Source: Brumimicrobium sp051745635 (GTDB taxonomy: Bacteria; Bacteroidota; Bacteroidia; Flavobacteriales_D; Crocinitomicaceae). From it: DNA of 64,000 nucleotides. Both the position numbers and the translations under genes were made by a program. The DNA lies in contig JBNJEH010000006.1 of NCBI GenBank assembly GCA_051745635.1, positions 1 to 64,000 on the forward strand, in the 5' to 3' direction. Shown here one piece after another: positions 25,395 through 34,518 of the stretch; the first letter of the stretch is position 1; each line of letters opens with the position of its first letter. Below the pieces are notes generated by a model, which was not told the DNA's origin, ran no database searches, and was given only the letters and a program-made list of their open reading frames with translations.

Positions 25395-25943
25395 TTATAC
25401 TTGTCCCATTTTTTTGAGGTCGATCAGTTTGAATAAAATAGATAAAGTGATAAAACTGGCAAAGATGATATGTGCAGTGTAAGAAAAAGGATCAAAAAGC
25501 TGAAATAAAACATTGACACTCAATCCCAGCAGTATCAAAAAGGACAACATCAGCAACAGGTCTGAAAATCGTGCCTTGAGACGTCCCGAGACCAAGCGGT
25601 TCAACAACAGAAGATCGACAGCTATAAGCAATAGTATAGCAGCAAAGTAATACTCCCAGAGCGATTCAAAAACAGCTGTATCAAAAACCCCTATGAACGG
25701 TACGGAGAAAAGAAAAAGGTTAAACAGCGCAAAAATCAGCAGAAAAGAGCGGTTACTGTTGGCACGACGCGCCATTCTAACCGATTGCAAACAAAGAAAC
25801 GCCGTTCCACTGAGAATCCAGTATTGCGTATAATGCAAAACGTTTAGCGGCTGCACAAGGATCGCTATACTGATCGACAGGAACAACAGAAAAAAGATAA
25901 CCAGGAAAACCTGAATGATTAAACTATTTTTTTTGAGCGCCAT
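25395..25943 (-). CDS. Small multi-span membrane protein, function unknown
   Basis: A 182-residue hydrophobic protein with about six predicted spans and short basic loops (RMARRANSNR, GRLKARF). No motif known to me. It ends four bases from the NlpC/P60 stop and is divergent from the flippase gene, so it is probably its own transcription unit. The coding call rests on uniform membrane topology and positive-inside loops. Confidence 0.75.
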   Translation of the reverse strand: MALKKNSLIIQVFLVIFFLLFLSISIAILVQPLNVLHYTQYWILSGTAFLCLQSVRMARRANSNRSFLLIFALFNLFLFSVPFIGVFDTAVFESLWEYYFAAILLLIAVDLLLLNRLVSGRLKARFSDLLLMLSFLILLGLSVNVLFQLFDPFSYTAHIIFASFITLSILFKLIDLKKMGQV

Positions 25944-26039
25944 GGTTTGTATATAAATTTGGTCAAACTACTATCAACCACGAAAATAACAAAATACATT
26001 TTGAAAATTGATTTTTAGCCATGAACTTGTCTATATTGT

Positions 26040-26047
26040 TATTTTTG
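26040..26047 (+). promoter_or_regulatory. Putative -7 box of the polysaccharide block
   Basis: TATTTTTG, an exact TAnnTTTG match, ends 31 bases before the flippase ATG. No clear -33 partner. Confidence 0.35.
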
Positions 26048-26078
26048 GAGCTCTAAAGGATAAATAGTTGCTGTCGAT

Positions 26079-27560
26079 ATGGGCATAATTGAACGACAAA
26101 GTATAAAAGGGAGTCTGGTAAATTACACCGGGGTCATTATTGGCTTTTTTGCCACGCTCTTTATTTATCCGCTCGATTGGGAATTATACGGCACCATTCA
26201 ATATTGGCTATCCAGTGCCATTATTTTAACACCCATTTTGCGTCAGGGCAGTACGGCGCTCATCAATAAATTTTATCCGTATTTTAAGAAAAACAACATT
26301 AAAGGCGTCCTGGGACTTGTCCTGATCATTTCCACATTGACGATCGTAGCAATGTCATTGTTGCTGTTAGTGTTCATTTTTGTTTTCAAGGAATTTTCAT
26401 TTATTCAACAATTTAACATTCAATCGCAGTCTGTCGTCTATATTTATTTGTTGGCAGTCGTCATGATTTACTTTACAATATTTCAACTGCACGCTGCGAA
26501 TATTCGAAGAATTGTAGTACCTGAAATTATTACGAGAATTGGTTTCAAGTTGTTTTTGATTTTACTCGTCGTTTCTTCCTACTTTGGTGTACTTGACAGT
26601 GAATGGACCGGCGTCCTGCTGATATTATTCTACCTGTTGGCGATCATCGCGATGTATTTTTATCTAATCATTCTGGGAGGATTAGACATCAGCGGATGGA
26701 GCTGGAAACGCTTACCGCGCTCAGTAAAAAAACAATTTTTCAGTTTTTGGATTTTCGGGGGACTGAACTACCTCGGCATACTACTCGCCTATAAAATCGA
26801 TATATTCATGATTGGGACACTTGTAGACAAAGTCTCCGTCGGATATTACAGCACATTTTTGTTTATGATTAACCTCATGATTATCCCAATGTCTTCTATC
26901 AATCAAATTAGCAGACCTATTGTTTCCGAGAGCTTTGAAAATGAAGACATATCTCAAATAGCGCTGATTTATAAAAAAAGCTCAAACAGTTTGATGGCAG
27001 TTGGAACGATTATCTTTCTGTTCATTTGGCTCAATATCTATTTTGTGTTGGATTTCATGCGAAATGGTGACGACTTGTTACCTTTTGTGTATTCTGCACT
27101 TTTCCTGGGACTTTCAAAGATTTTTGATCTCATGACGAGCATTAACAACGTCATTATTGTTTATTCAAAATACTACAGGTACAACCTCCTGTTTTTGTTT
27201 TTACTCGCTATTGTTAACATCGCTTTAAACCTATGGCTAATCGAAGATTATGGTATTACAGGAGCTGCAATAGCCACGAGTGCTTCTCTTTTTATTCTAA
27301 ATGGAATAAAGACGATCTTTATATACAAAGTACTCGGCATTCATCCTTTTTCAAAAAAATCATTGTACATTTCGATCACATTAACAGTAGGATTGGTTCT
27401 TGTGAGCTTTTTTCAAAGCCTCGTTATCGTCAATGGTCTTACAAGTGCCATTATCTATTCTTTATTATTAGGAAGCATTTGCTTTCCCCTATTTTACAGA
27501 ATGAAGTTTTCCGAAGAATTAAACAACATGCTGGACAAACTTCTGCGTCGATTAAAATAA
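26079..27560 (+). CDS. Polysaccharide flippase (MOP/Wzx-like)
   Basis: A 493-residue membrane protein with about 12-14 spans and the general shape of oligosaccharide flippases of the MOP superfamily, which move lipid-linked sugars to the outer leaflet. The N-terminus has GSLVNYTGVIIGFF and a later segment YKIDIFMIGTLVDKVSVGYYST matches the conserved middle of the family. It opens a block of four same-strand genes (two sulfotransferases and a glycosyltransferase), which supports transport of a sulfated surface glycan. Exact substrate unknown. Confidence 0.88.
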   Translation: MGIIERQSIKGSLVNYTGVIIGFFATLFIYPLDWELYGTIQYWLSSAIILTPILRQGSTALINKFYPYFKKNNIKGVLGLVLIISTLTIVAMSLLLLVFIFVFKEFSFIQQFNIQSQSVVYIYLLAVVMIYFTIFQLHAANIRRIVVPEIITRIGFKLFLILLVVSSYFGVLDSEWTGVLLILFYLLAIIAMYFYLIILGGLDISGWSWKRLPRSVKKQFFSFWIFGGLNYLGILLAYKIDIFMIGTLVDKVSVGYYSTFLFMINLMIIPMSSINQISRPIVSESFENEDISQIALIYKKSSNSLMAVGTIIFLFIWLNIYFVLDFMRNGDDLLPFVYSALFLGLSKIFDLMTSINNVIIVYSKYYRYNLLFLFLLAIVNIALNLWLIEDYGITGAAIATSASLFILNGIKTIFIYKVLGIHPFSKKSLYISITLTVGLVLVSFFQSLVIVNGLTSAIIYSLLLGSICFPLFYRMKFSEELNNMLDKLLRRLK

Positions 27561-27595
27561 ATTGAATTATATTAATGTTCGTGAAAAGCTTTTAA

Positions 27596-28552
27596 ATGAG
27601 TACACCTTCAAGGAAAATTATTTTATTTGGCTTACCCCGAAGCGGAACTACATGGTTATCTGAGTTATTGTCCTGCGACAACAATTTTCGGCTGGTCCAC
27701 GAACCCGACAACGAGGCAAATTCATTCCTGGGGCTTGTATTTAAAGCTGGCCTGCATCGCTACCCCTATTTTAATCAAACTGCGACCGACGAAAACTATA
27801 AAAAATTGTTCTCGTTAGCTTTGAACTTCACTATTCATGAAAATTCCAGCATCGGAAATAAGCTATGTTTTAAGCTATCGGGTATGAACATGCAAAAGGT
27901 TCAGGAAAACTTAAGCAACTATGGAACGGGATATAAAAATCCATCAAAGTTGTGGGAGGTTATGGCCAACACATTTGTGAAAGGAAAAAAAAGCAATCGC
28001 GATGTAATTGTAAAATCTGTTCATGGGTTTCTCAGCATTCCATTTTTGATCCGCGCACTCGATTTCACACCGGTATTTATTTTTCGCAATCCACTGAATA
28101 TTTACTCCAGTTACGTCACTTTGAATATGCCTGATCAAGACCGAAAACTTTACGATAGACATCAATTGCTCGAGGATTTTAATATACCTTCTATCAATCC
28201 CGGAGAAAGAGACGCAGCATTTATCGCTGGATATCAAATTGGTGGATTTTATAAAGTGATACAGGCTTATTGCGACCAATTCAGTTCCATTGTTGCAATC
28301 GATTATGAAGATTTAATGACTTCCCCGGAAGTAAAGGTACCTCCTATTTTTGATCAATTGGGAATTCCCTACTCAAAAGACACGGAAAAATTCATGCTTT
28401 CCAAGTTTAAGCGAGGTGCTGGATATGAAACGAATAGGACGCCGGAAAATCAGCTTCAGGTCTATAAAAAACGTTTGTCAAAAAACGAAATTGATAGTTT
28501 TATTGAAGGCTACAGGTACGCAAAAGGAGAAGTGGATTTTAAGATTTATTAA
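27596..28552 (+). CDS. Sulfotransferase family protein
   Basis: A 318-residue cytoplasmic enzyme expected to transfer sulfate from PAPS. The 5'-phosphosulfate loop is GLPRSGTTWLSELL (residues 12-25) and the 3'-phosphate region is VFIFRNPLNIYSSY, with IVKSVHGFL ahead of it. It begins 35 bases after the flippase, inside the glycan block, so the acceptor is probably a surface sugar. It is followed after one base by a second, clearly different sulfotransferase. Acceptor unknown. Confidence 0.88.
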   Translation: MSTPSRKIILFGLPRSGTTWLSELLSCDNNFRLVHEPDNEANSFLGLVFKAGLHRYPYFNQTATDENYKKLFSLALNFTIHENSSIGNKLCFKLSGMNMQKVQENLSNYGTGYKNPSKLWEVMANTFVKGKKSNRDVIVKSVHGFLSIPFLIRALDFTPVFIFRNPLNIYSSYVTLNMPDQDRKLYDRHQLLEDFNIPSINPGERDAAFIAGYQIGGFYKVIQAYCDQFSSIVAIDYEDLMTSPEVKVPPIFDQLGIPYSKDTEKFMLSKFKRGAGYETNRTPENQLQVYKKRLSKNEIDSFIEGYRYAKGEVDFKIY

Positions 28553-28553
28553 A

Positions 28554-29381
28554 ATGGAGAAAAAACGGATATTTATTGTTGGGATTGCGCGTTCTGGAAC
28601 TACGCTGTTGCAAAGCATAATTGGTAATCATCGGGAGGTCGCAACCTTTCCTGAGAGTCATTTTTTTGATCGATCATTACCCAAACAAAAATGGCTTCGG
28701 GCCATCCATAAACTAAAACCGCAACACAACGATTTGATTCGATCCTTTTTGGCTGATATTCAATTACCTGATATATACGAACCGTACAAAGGTGATCCGA
28801 GAGATCTCAATGCCTGGTGCCAATATATCATCTCTGTTTATGACAGCATCGCAGAACATTCTAAAAAAAGTACCTGGCTCGAAAAAACACCGCTTCATCT
28901 CCATTATACGGATCTCATCGAAAAAAACACAAAAAATGTTCACTTTTTGCACATGGTTCGGGAACCGATCGCCAACATAGCTGCAATCTATCAGGTTAGC
29001 AAGCAACACCCGGGAAGTTTTAATCAATCCACTATAAAAAAAGCTACGCAACGCTATCTTCGCGAAATAAAAATAACGGACGCAAATATCAAAAAAAACA
29101 ACCACCATTTAGTTCGATATGAGAACATCGTCGAGGCACCCAGAGAGACGATCGAGCAAGTGTGTGAACAATTAGGCTTATCTTATAGTGATAATCTTTT
29201 AAACTTTCAAAAAACAGCAAAAGATGTACAGCAATCAGATGAAAGCTGGAAACAAAACAATACGAACACAATAAGGAAACAAAATAAGATCGACGACCGA
29301 ATGACCGAAGCTGAACAAAAATACGTGAAAAGTCAGCTAAAAAGATTAAACACTAAAATTCTGGATTTTTACAATGACTAA
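28554..29381 (+). CDS. Second sulfotransferase family protein
   Basis: A 275-residue protein. The PAPS loop IVGIARSGTTLLQSII is at residues 8-23 and the 3'-phosphate motif MVREPIANIAAIY around 139. I use the ATG at 28554, one base after the first sulfotransferase stop; a longer frame from 28350 would overlap that gene heavily and lacks family resemblance. The C-terminal 50 residues are basic and polar. The two sulfotransferases share only the core motifs, so they are not a recent duplication. It overlaps the glycosyltransferase gene by eight bases. Confidence 0.88.
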   Translation: MEKKRIFIVGIARSGTTLLQSIIGNHREVATFPESHFFDRSLPKQKWLRAIHKLKPQHNDLIRSFLADIQLPDIYEPYKGDPRDLNAWCQYIISVYDSIAEHSKKSTWLEKTPLHLHYTDLIEKNTKNVHFLHMVREPIANIAAIYQVSKQHPGSFNQSTIKKATQRYLREIKITDANIKKNNHHLVRYENIVEAPRETIEQVCEQLGLSYSDNLLNFQKTAKDVQQSDESWKQNNTNTIRKQNKIDDRMTEAEQKYVKSQLKRLNTKILDFYND

Positions 29382-30576
29382 AAAACTGATCATAATAGAG
29401 TTTGATTATCACGCCGAAGTCCTGAGAAATACGTGTAAGATTCTCGAAAACGGAATTTTTGATGTGGATATCTTTACTACTCAGGAAATTTGGAGTAAAG
29501 TCGGTTTTAAACAACAAGACCTTCCTCCTCATTTTTCAATTTACACATGCAGGCGCAATGCCGTAAAAAAATGCCTGACAGAACATCTACACGTTATAAA
29601 CAGTGCCGATTGCATTTTATTTAATACGGCAGCCTCAAGATTTAAGCTCTACAACAACCTCGGTCTTAAACCGCAGAAAATCATTCGCATTCATAATGCC
29701 AATGCCAATTTCAACCGGCTCAGCAATACTTACAGTCCCATATTCAATCCCTATTATATGTGGAAAGATTTCTCTCATTTTTTTCGCCAGGTTATTGGTA
29801 AATGCGCACATCGACAGATGAAAAGATTCATCGCAAACGCAGATGGCTATGCGTTCTCTTCTGAAAAATTAAAAGAGTATGCTGTGAATCATTTCAACCT
29901 GGATAAAAAACAATGTATTGCGCTTCCATTGGTCTATACCAACCAGGAGCTGCGGAAAGAGCCTCAGCAAAAAGCGCATTTCAATAAAATTACGCTAACA
30001 GTAGTAGGTAAAATTGATCCAAGAAACAGAAACTATCAGGAGATCATTTCAGCGTTTGAAATAATTGCTAAAAAGACCAGAAATCTTCAGAAGAAAGTTG
30101 AGCTCGTTCTTTTGGGTGCATCAAATACAACTTACGGCAATCGTATATTGAAATCTCTGAAAGCATACACGCATGAATATGCAGAATTAAAGCACTTTGA
30201 GGGTTTTGTAAATGAGGAAGTCTTCCAGAACGAAATAGCGCGAACTGACTTTTTAATTATTCCCTCAAAAATAAAAACGAGATATACCATTTATACGGAG
30301 TGGTATGGTTATACAAAAATCTCCGGTGCAATTAATGATGTCGTAAAATACAACAAACCTGGATTCATTCGTGCCGTTTATCCCATAGATGATTCGCTGA
30401 AGAAAGTTCTGTTCCCATATCATTCACCTGAAGATTTATCAGAACAAGTCGTCAACCTGTTCCTGACTGACGATCTCCCCGCGACAGATTTCAGACAGAT
30501 ACAGGAGGATTTCTCCGCAGACCGAATTCAGACACTATACGAAAATGCGCTCACTCAATTTATGGAGCTCCATTAG
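29374..30576 (+). CDS. Glycosyltransferase (probably GT4-like)
   Basis: A 400-residue soluble protein with two Rossmann-like halves: an N-terminal part with IRIHNANANFNR, and a C-terminal part with LTVVGKIDPRNRNY, KVELVLLGAS and LKHFEGFVNEEVFQNEI, a layout typical of GT-B glycosyltransferases. The usual GT4 E-x7-E motif is not clear; YNKPGFIRAVYP occupies its place, so the family call is tentative. The gene overlaps the second sulfotransferase by eight bases and its stop directly abuts the stop of the opposite-strand YfhO gene. Confidence 0.75.
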   Translation: MTKKLIIIEFDYHAEVLRNTCKILENGIFDVDIFTTQEIWSKVGFKQQDLPPHFSIYTCRRNAVKKCLTEHLHVINSADCILFNTAASRFKLYNNLGLKPQKIIRIHNANANFNRLSNTYSPIFNPYYMWKDFSHFFRQVIGKCAHRQMKRFIANADGYAFSSEKLKEYAVNHFNLDKKQCIALPLVYTNQELRKEPQQKAHFNKITLTVVGKIDPRNRNYQEIISAFEIIAKKTRNLQKKVELVLLGASNTTYGNRILKSLKAYTHEYAELKHFEGFVNEEVFQNEIARTDFLIIPSKIKTRYTIYTEWYGYTKISGAINDVVKYNKPGFIRAVYPIDDSLKKVLFPYHSPEDLSEQVVNLFLTDDLPATDFRQIQEDFSADRIQTLYENALTQFMELH

Positions 30577-33546
30577 TCAGTCTTTCTCTTTAACTCTTTT
30601 ATTCGGTAAAAGATAGTCTCTGGCGAAAAAGAAAATCATTAAACCGAATAGCAGGATCGAGCCTGTCATAGCTATCGTATTCGATCGGTCAAAACGCGGC
30701 TCGTCAAATTCAAATATCAGTTCGTGATCACCAGAAGGCAATACTACTCCCCTCAGTAAATAATTCACGCGGTGAATATCGACTTCCTCACCATCAATAT
30801 AAGCTTTCCATCCGTCCGGGTAATACACCTCCGAAAATACACCAAACTGTTCACCGTCGGCTTGAACATCGTAGACAATCTTATTGGGAGCATAGTCCTT
30901 CATCTCGATAGATCCCTGACCAGAATAAGTCAATGAAGATAGCTCTTGTGCTGCTTCCTCTGCGATAATGGCCTCCCGACGCGGTTCAAAATCGTGGATC
31001 TTTCGAATCGACAACAGTGGAGTAAAACTGTTCGTGGTATCCTTTTTCAACTCGCGTTCTGGCATCCAGGAACGATTTCCCTTAACATCTTCCACATATT
31101 TTGCAGCAACACCTGAACGAACGGCATCCTCAATATCCACAGGAATGCTGTCTCCGCCGTAAAGTACAATTCTTTCGCGACCTGAAATGGTGTCGGAAGA
31201 TTGCTCTTTTCCATTCACATAAAGCGTTTTATCACCTTCGTCCTGAACTATATATAAATTGCCCAGGGCCAATATTTCCTGATTGGGGTGCGGTTGAACA
31301 TTTAACTCCTGTATCATCCAGCCGTTTCCTAAAGCACCCGGATTTTCTCGTACGCCATCGCGCTGGATAAAATATTTAACATTCATCATGTTGAATATAT
31401 CCATGTTACCTTCATCGATGTGAAAATCCTTCACGTTCTGAATGCGCCGCAATTTTGCGCCGTGATAACCATTCAGAGCTTTGTGAAAATACGCGTCGCG
31501 CGAGGAGTTAAATCCACTCGATGCATTGTACACCCGATAGTTGGAGTTCAAGTTCAACGTTTGAAACTTCTCTGACCATACTTTGTTCGGATTGCTGCGC
31601 GAACGACGACCACGCTCACTATTCGAACCAATGGCATCAATCTTTTGCTTCAATTCCGGGCGATCCGATAATTCTGTTTGTAAAATTTGCTTGTCTGCCT
31701 GCGTCGGCTGTATGGGATAATTAAAATCAGCTTCATCCATCCAGTGAACATAACCGGAACGACCAGATTTCTCATTATTGAGGTAATTCAAGTCCACCAG
31801 CACCAAATCGATGATCGTAAACACGCCAAGTCCGGCAATAATCCATTCCTTCCGAACCTGAATGCGCAAGTAAATCAAAACGAGAATAATACCAACCAGT
31901 AAAAATAAAATCGAACGTCCCATACTGGAGCGGTAAATGGATTTGCGCACATCAACTAACGCATCAAACTGTTTATCGACGCGCTCCATCTGTTGTTGCA
32001 CAACTTGATTTACTTGCTGGGGATTGTTGACGTCAATATCGTTTTGTTTCAGGCGCTGCGGATCTTCATTCATGAGCTGATTGCGCACCTGATCCTCATA
32101 GTTATAGATATAATCCCGCTCCCTGGGAGATAAATACCCGTCACCTAATCCTGTAAAGGTTAAAATCACCATAACGGCCAATAAGCCACCTGCTCCAATG
32201 TAAAAAGGACGTATATTTGCTTTAATGCGCTCGCGTTCTTTAAATAATTTGCGCAGGAAAAGTACCGCCAACAACGGAATGATCAATTCGACAATCGCCA
32301 GTATTATCGTTACGGCGCGAAACTTATTATACCCCGGAATATAATCGAGGAAAAAGTCCGTGAGTCCCATGAAATTCTTCCCCCAGGACAGTAGCAATGC
32401 TAGCACGGCCACACCCGCCAGTGACCACTTCAAGGGTCCTTGAAGATAGATCATACCCATCAAAGCGAGAAAGAACACAATAATCCCAAGGTAAACGGGG
32501 CCAGAAACAAAAGGTTGAGCCCCCCAGTACACATCGTTTTTTGCCACGAGGCTCGCTTTTCTCCGCAAATCTTTATCCTTGAGTAAGTCCGAAAATGGGC
32601 TGTCTTTGATGGCGTTATTCGACCCTCCTTTAACGTATGGCGAAAGCAATGTCATGGATTCACTGATGCCGTAGCTCCACTGCGTTATATAATCTTTATC
32701 GAGACCGGTATTCGTAGAAGATGTCGCCGATGTACCATCAGGATTAATCGTAATGTCATTGCCTCCCCGAGTGGTGTGTTTTGCATAATCATTCGTCAGG
32801 GTAATATTCCCGTAATTAATACCGAGGGCGAAAAGATAGGCTACCAAAATCCCTCCAGTAGCAGTCAGGAACCGCTTCCATTGTTGTTTTTGGATACCAC
32901 GAGCGAATTCGGCTATACCAAATCCGACCAACACGATTCCGAGATAGTAACTGATCTGAAAGTGATTGGCACTGAGCTGCATGGACATAAATAGCGCCGA
33001 TAATAAAATACCCCATTTCAGATTGTAGCGGTAAGCCATATAAAACGCTCCAATCACGGGACCCATCAAACCGATGGTAGCGGCTTTAGAATTGTGTCCT
33101 GCTTGCAGAATAATGATGTAATAGGAGGAAAAAGCAAATGCAAATGCACCAAAAATAGCCAGTTTTGGATCAACGCGCATACAGAGCAGCATGATATAAA
33201 ATCCGATCAAATAGAGAAAAAACAGTCCGGCCGGAGATTTCATCCCCAACCGAAGAACATCGGTTACTTCCTTGATCCATCGGCCTTTGTATTTGGTGGA
33301 AATCTGATAGGTCGGCATTCCCCCGAACATGGAATTTGTCCAGAGGGGCTCCTCATTTTCCACCGTCCGGAAGTGAGCAACTTCATTAGACATCCCTTTA
33401 TACTGCTCTATATCATGTTGTTTCAGGAATTGACCACTGAATTGTGGTCTGAAATAAATCAGGGTTACCAGAAAAAATAAACCCACTGCCAGCAAATGTA
33501 TCCAGTGCTTTGAAAATAATCGTTTTAAATCTAATTTACCCGCCAT
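30577..33546 (-). CDS. YfhO family large membrane protein
   Basis: A 989-residue integral membrane protein of the YfhO group, which share the GT-C fold and are tied to glycosylation of cell-surface polymers in Firmicutes. It begins LFSKHWIHLLAVGLFFLV, has about 12 spans over the first 630 residues, and a large extracytoplasmic region between and after them (including HWMDEADFNYP and YYPDGWKAYIDGE near the C-terminus, the best conserved segment of the family) before a final span around 960. No catalytic residue can be assigned. It abuts the glycosyltransferase tail-to-tail with zero spacing. Confidence 0.9.
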   Translation of the reverse strand: MAGKLDLKRLFSKHWIHLLAVGLFFLVTLIYFRPQFSGQFLKQHDIEQYKGMSNEVAHFRTVENEEPLWTNSMFGGMPTYQISTKYKGRWIKEVTDVLRLGMKSPAGLFFLYLIGFYIMLLCMRVDPKLAIFGAFAFAFSSYYIIILQAGHNSKAATIGLMGPVIGAFYMAYRYNLKWGILLSALFMSMQLSANHFQISYYLGIVLVGFGIAEFARGIQKQQWKRFLTATGGILVAYLFALGINYGNITLTNDYAKHTTRGGNDITINPDGTSATSSTNTGLDKDYITQWSYGISESMTLLSPYVKGGSNNAIKDSPFSDLLKDKDLRRKASLVAKNDVYWGAQPFVSGPVYLGIIVFFLALMGMIYLQGPLKWSLAGVAVLALLLSWGKNFMGLTDFFLDYIPGYNKFRAVTIILAIVELIIPLLAVLFLRKLFKERERIKANIRPFYIGAGGLLAVMVILTFTGLGDGYLSPRERDYIYNYEDQVRNQLMNEDPQRLKQNDIDVNNPQQVNQVVQQQMERVDKQFDALVDVRKSIYRSSMGRSILFLLVGIILVLIYLRIQVRKEWIIAGLGVFTIIDLVLVDLNYLNNEKSGRSGYVHWMDEADFNYPIQPTQADKQILQTELSDRPELKQKIDAIGSNSERGRRSRSNPNKVWSEKFQTLNLNSNYRVYNASSGFNSSRDAYFHKALNGYHGAKLRRIQNVKDFHIDEGNMDIFNMMNVKYFIQRDGVRENPGALGNGWMIQELNVQPHPNQEILALGNLYIVQDEGDKTLYVNGKEQSSDTISGRERIVLYGGDSIPVDIEDAVRSGVAAKYVEDVKGNRSWMPERELKKDTTNSFTPLLSIRKIHDFEPRREAIIAEEAAQELSSLTYSGQGSIEMKDYAPNKIVYDVQADGEQFGVFSEVYYPDGWKAYIDGEEVDIHRVNYLLRGVVLPSGDHELIFEFDEPRFDRSNTIAMTGSILLFGLMIFFFARDYLLPNKRVKEKD

Positions 33547-33632
33547 TGGTCGATGATTTTATGAATAAAACCGTGAATATAATAAAAGAGAAGTATTCTT
33601 GTACAATTACCAAAAGGTGATTTTCAAAATAC

Positions 33633-34214
33633 CTACCCGTGCATCGTCTCCTTTTTGCCGTAACGCTCCATCAGTTCGGCTTCATAGTCGAGAAATTCCT
33701 GCCATCGGCGTTCGACATCAATCTTGCGGGCATATTTGCGGGCGAAATTTAAAAACATGGTGTAATGCCTTGCTTCGCTCTCCATGAGTTCTTTGTAAAA
33801 AACGCGCAGTTCAGCATCTGAAATATGTTCAGATAAGAGACGAAATCGCTCACAACTCCGCGCCTCTACCATTGCTCCAAATAGCATGCGTTCGACGAAT
33901 TGTTGCTCCTCGCCCCCACCTTTCCGAATGAATGCCAACAAGTCATGTATATATTCATCCCTGCGCTCTCTGCCCAACTTTAAATTTCGTTTGCGCAATT
34001 CGCGATGTACCATTTGAAAATGCTCCATTTCTTCCTTGACTAATTCGCCCATGGCTTCAACGACATCGGGGTATTGTGGAAATTTTACTATTACCGTAAT
34101 CGCATTTGATGCCGCCTTTTGCTCGCAATAAGCGTGATCGGTTAAGATTTCCTCAATATTTTTTTCAACAATATTTACCCAGCGCGGATCCGTTGGTAAT
34201 TTTAGCCCCAGCAT
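33633..34214 (-). CDS. miaE: tRNA-(ms2io6A)-hydroxylase
   Basis: A diiron enzyme that hydroxylates the isopentenyl group of ms2i6A37 in tRNA. From the ATG at 34214 the protein is 193 residues, normal for MiaE. The ferritin-like four-helix bundle shows two ExxH motifs (EEMEH and SEARHY) and the bridging Glu residues in DHAYCEQKAA and MVEARSCERF. An upstream in-frame start adds 40 residues of unrelated, Cys-containing sequence and is rejected. It is divergent from the PKD-repeat gene. Confidence 0.95.
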   Translation of the reverse strand: MLGLKLPTDPRWVNIVEKNIEEILTDHAYCEQKAASNAITVIVKFPQYPDVVEAMGELVKEEMEHFQMVHRELRKRNLKLGRERRDEYIHDLLAFIRKGGGEEQQFVERMLFGAMVEARSCERFRLLSEHISDAELRVFYKELMESEARHYTMFLNFARKYARKIDVERRWQEFLDYEAELMERYGKKETMHG

Positions 34215-34231
34215 AACGTTCTCTTTTTTTA

Positions 34232-34257
34232 CAAAAATAATAATTGCTTTAGAGCAA
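34232..34257 (-). promoter_or_regulatory. Putative miaE promoter
   Basis: Minus-strand TTG, 15 bases, then TATTTTTG (34232-34239), an exact -7 consensus match 17 bases before the ATG. The spacing is short. Confidence 0.4.
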
Positions 34258-34450
34258 CAGACTTTTCCTACAAAAGAGATTTTCAGCCCCCGCCGATACA
34301 GCTGCAACAGCAACTCGATGAAATTGTTCAACACTATGTTCTAAAGGATTCAAACAAAAATGCCACCTCCCGAAACCACTGTTAAACGACTGTACTGGTG
34401 CAACTGTTTCCACATATTTTCAGGAAGAATTGCAAATCCGTATTGATTTA

Positions 34451-34482
34451 TTTAGATAAATAAAGAAAATTACTTAGTTTTG
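34451..34482 (+). promoter_or_regulatory. Putative promoter of the PKD-repeat/PorP operon
   Basis: TTTA (34451-34454), 20 bases, then TAGTTTTG (34475-34482), an exact TAnnTTTG box with near-consensus -33. It ends 36 bases before the ATG at 34519. Confidence 0.5.
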
Positions 34483-34518
34483 GAACTTAGAATAATACAA
34501 CCAAGAATCGTATTAATT

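Larger units (their letters stand above)
34215..34518. other. Divergent control region between miaE and the PKD-repeat gene
   Basis: 304 bases without a gene. It carries a miaE -7 box near its left end and the promoter of the PKD-repeat gene near its right end. The middle has no repeat or RNA gene that I can recognise. Confidence 0.5.

Noticed and set aside
28350..28553. Longer N-terminus for the second sulfotransferase
   Set aside because: Would overlap the first sulfotransferase by about 200 bases in another frame and lies before the conserved PAPS loop start.
34260..34334. N-terminal extension of MiaE
   Set aside because: Forty extra residues with no similarity to MiaE; a promoter box lies within this stretch.
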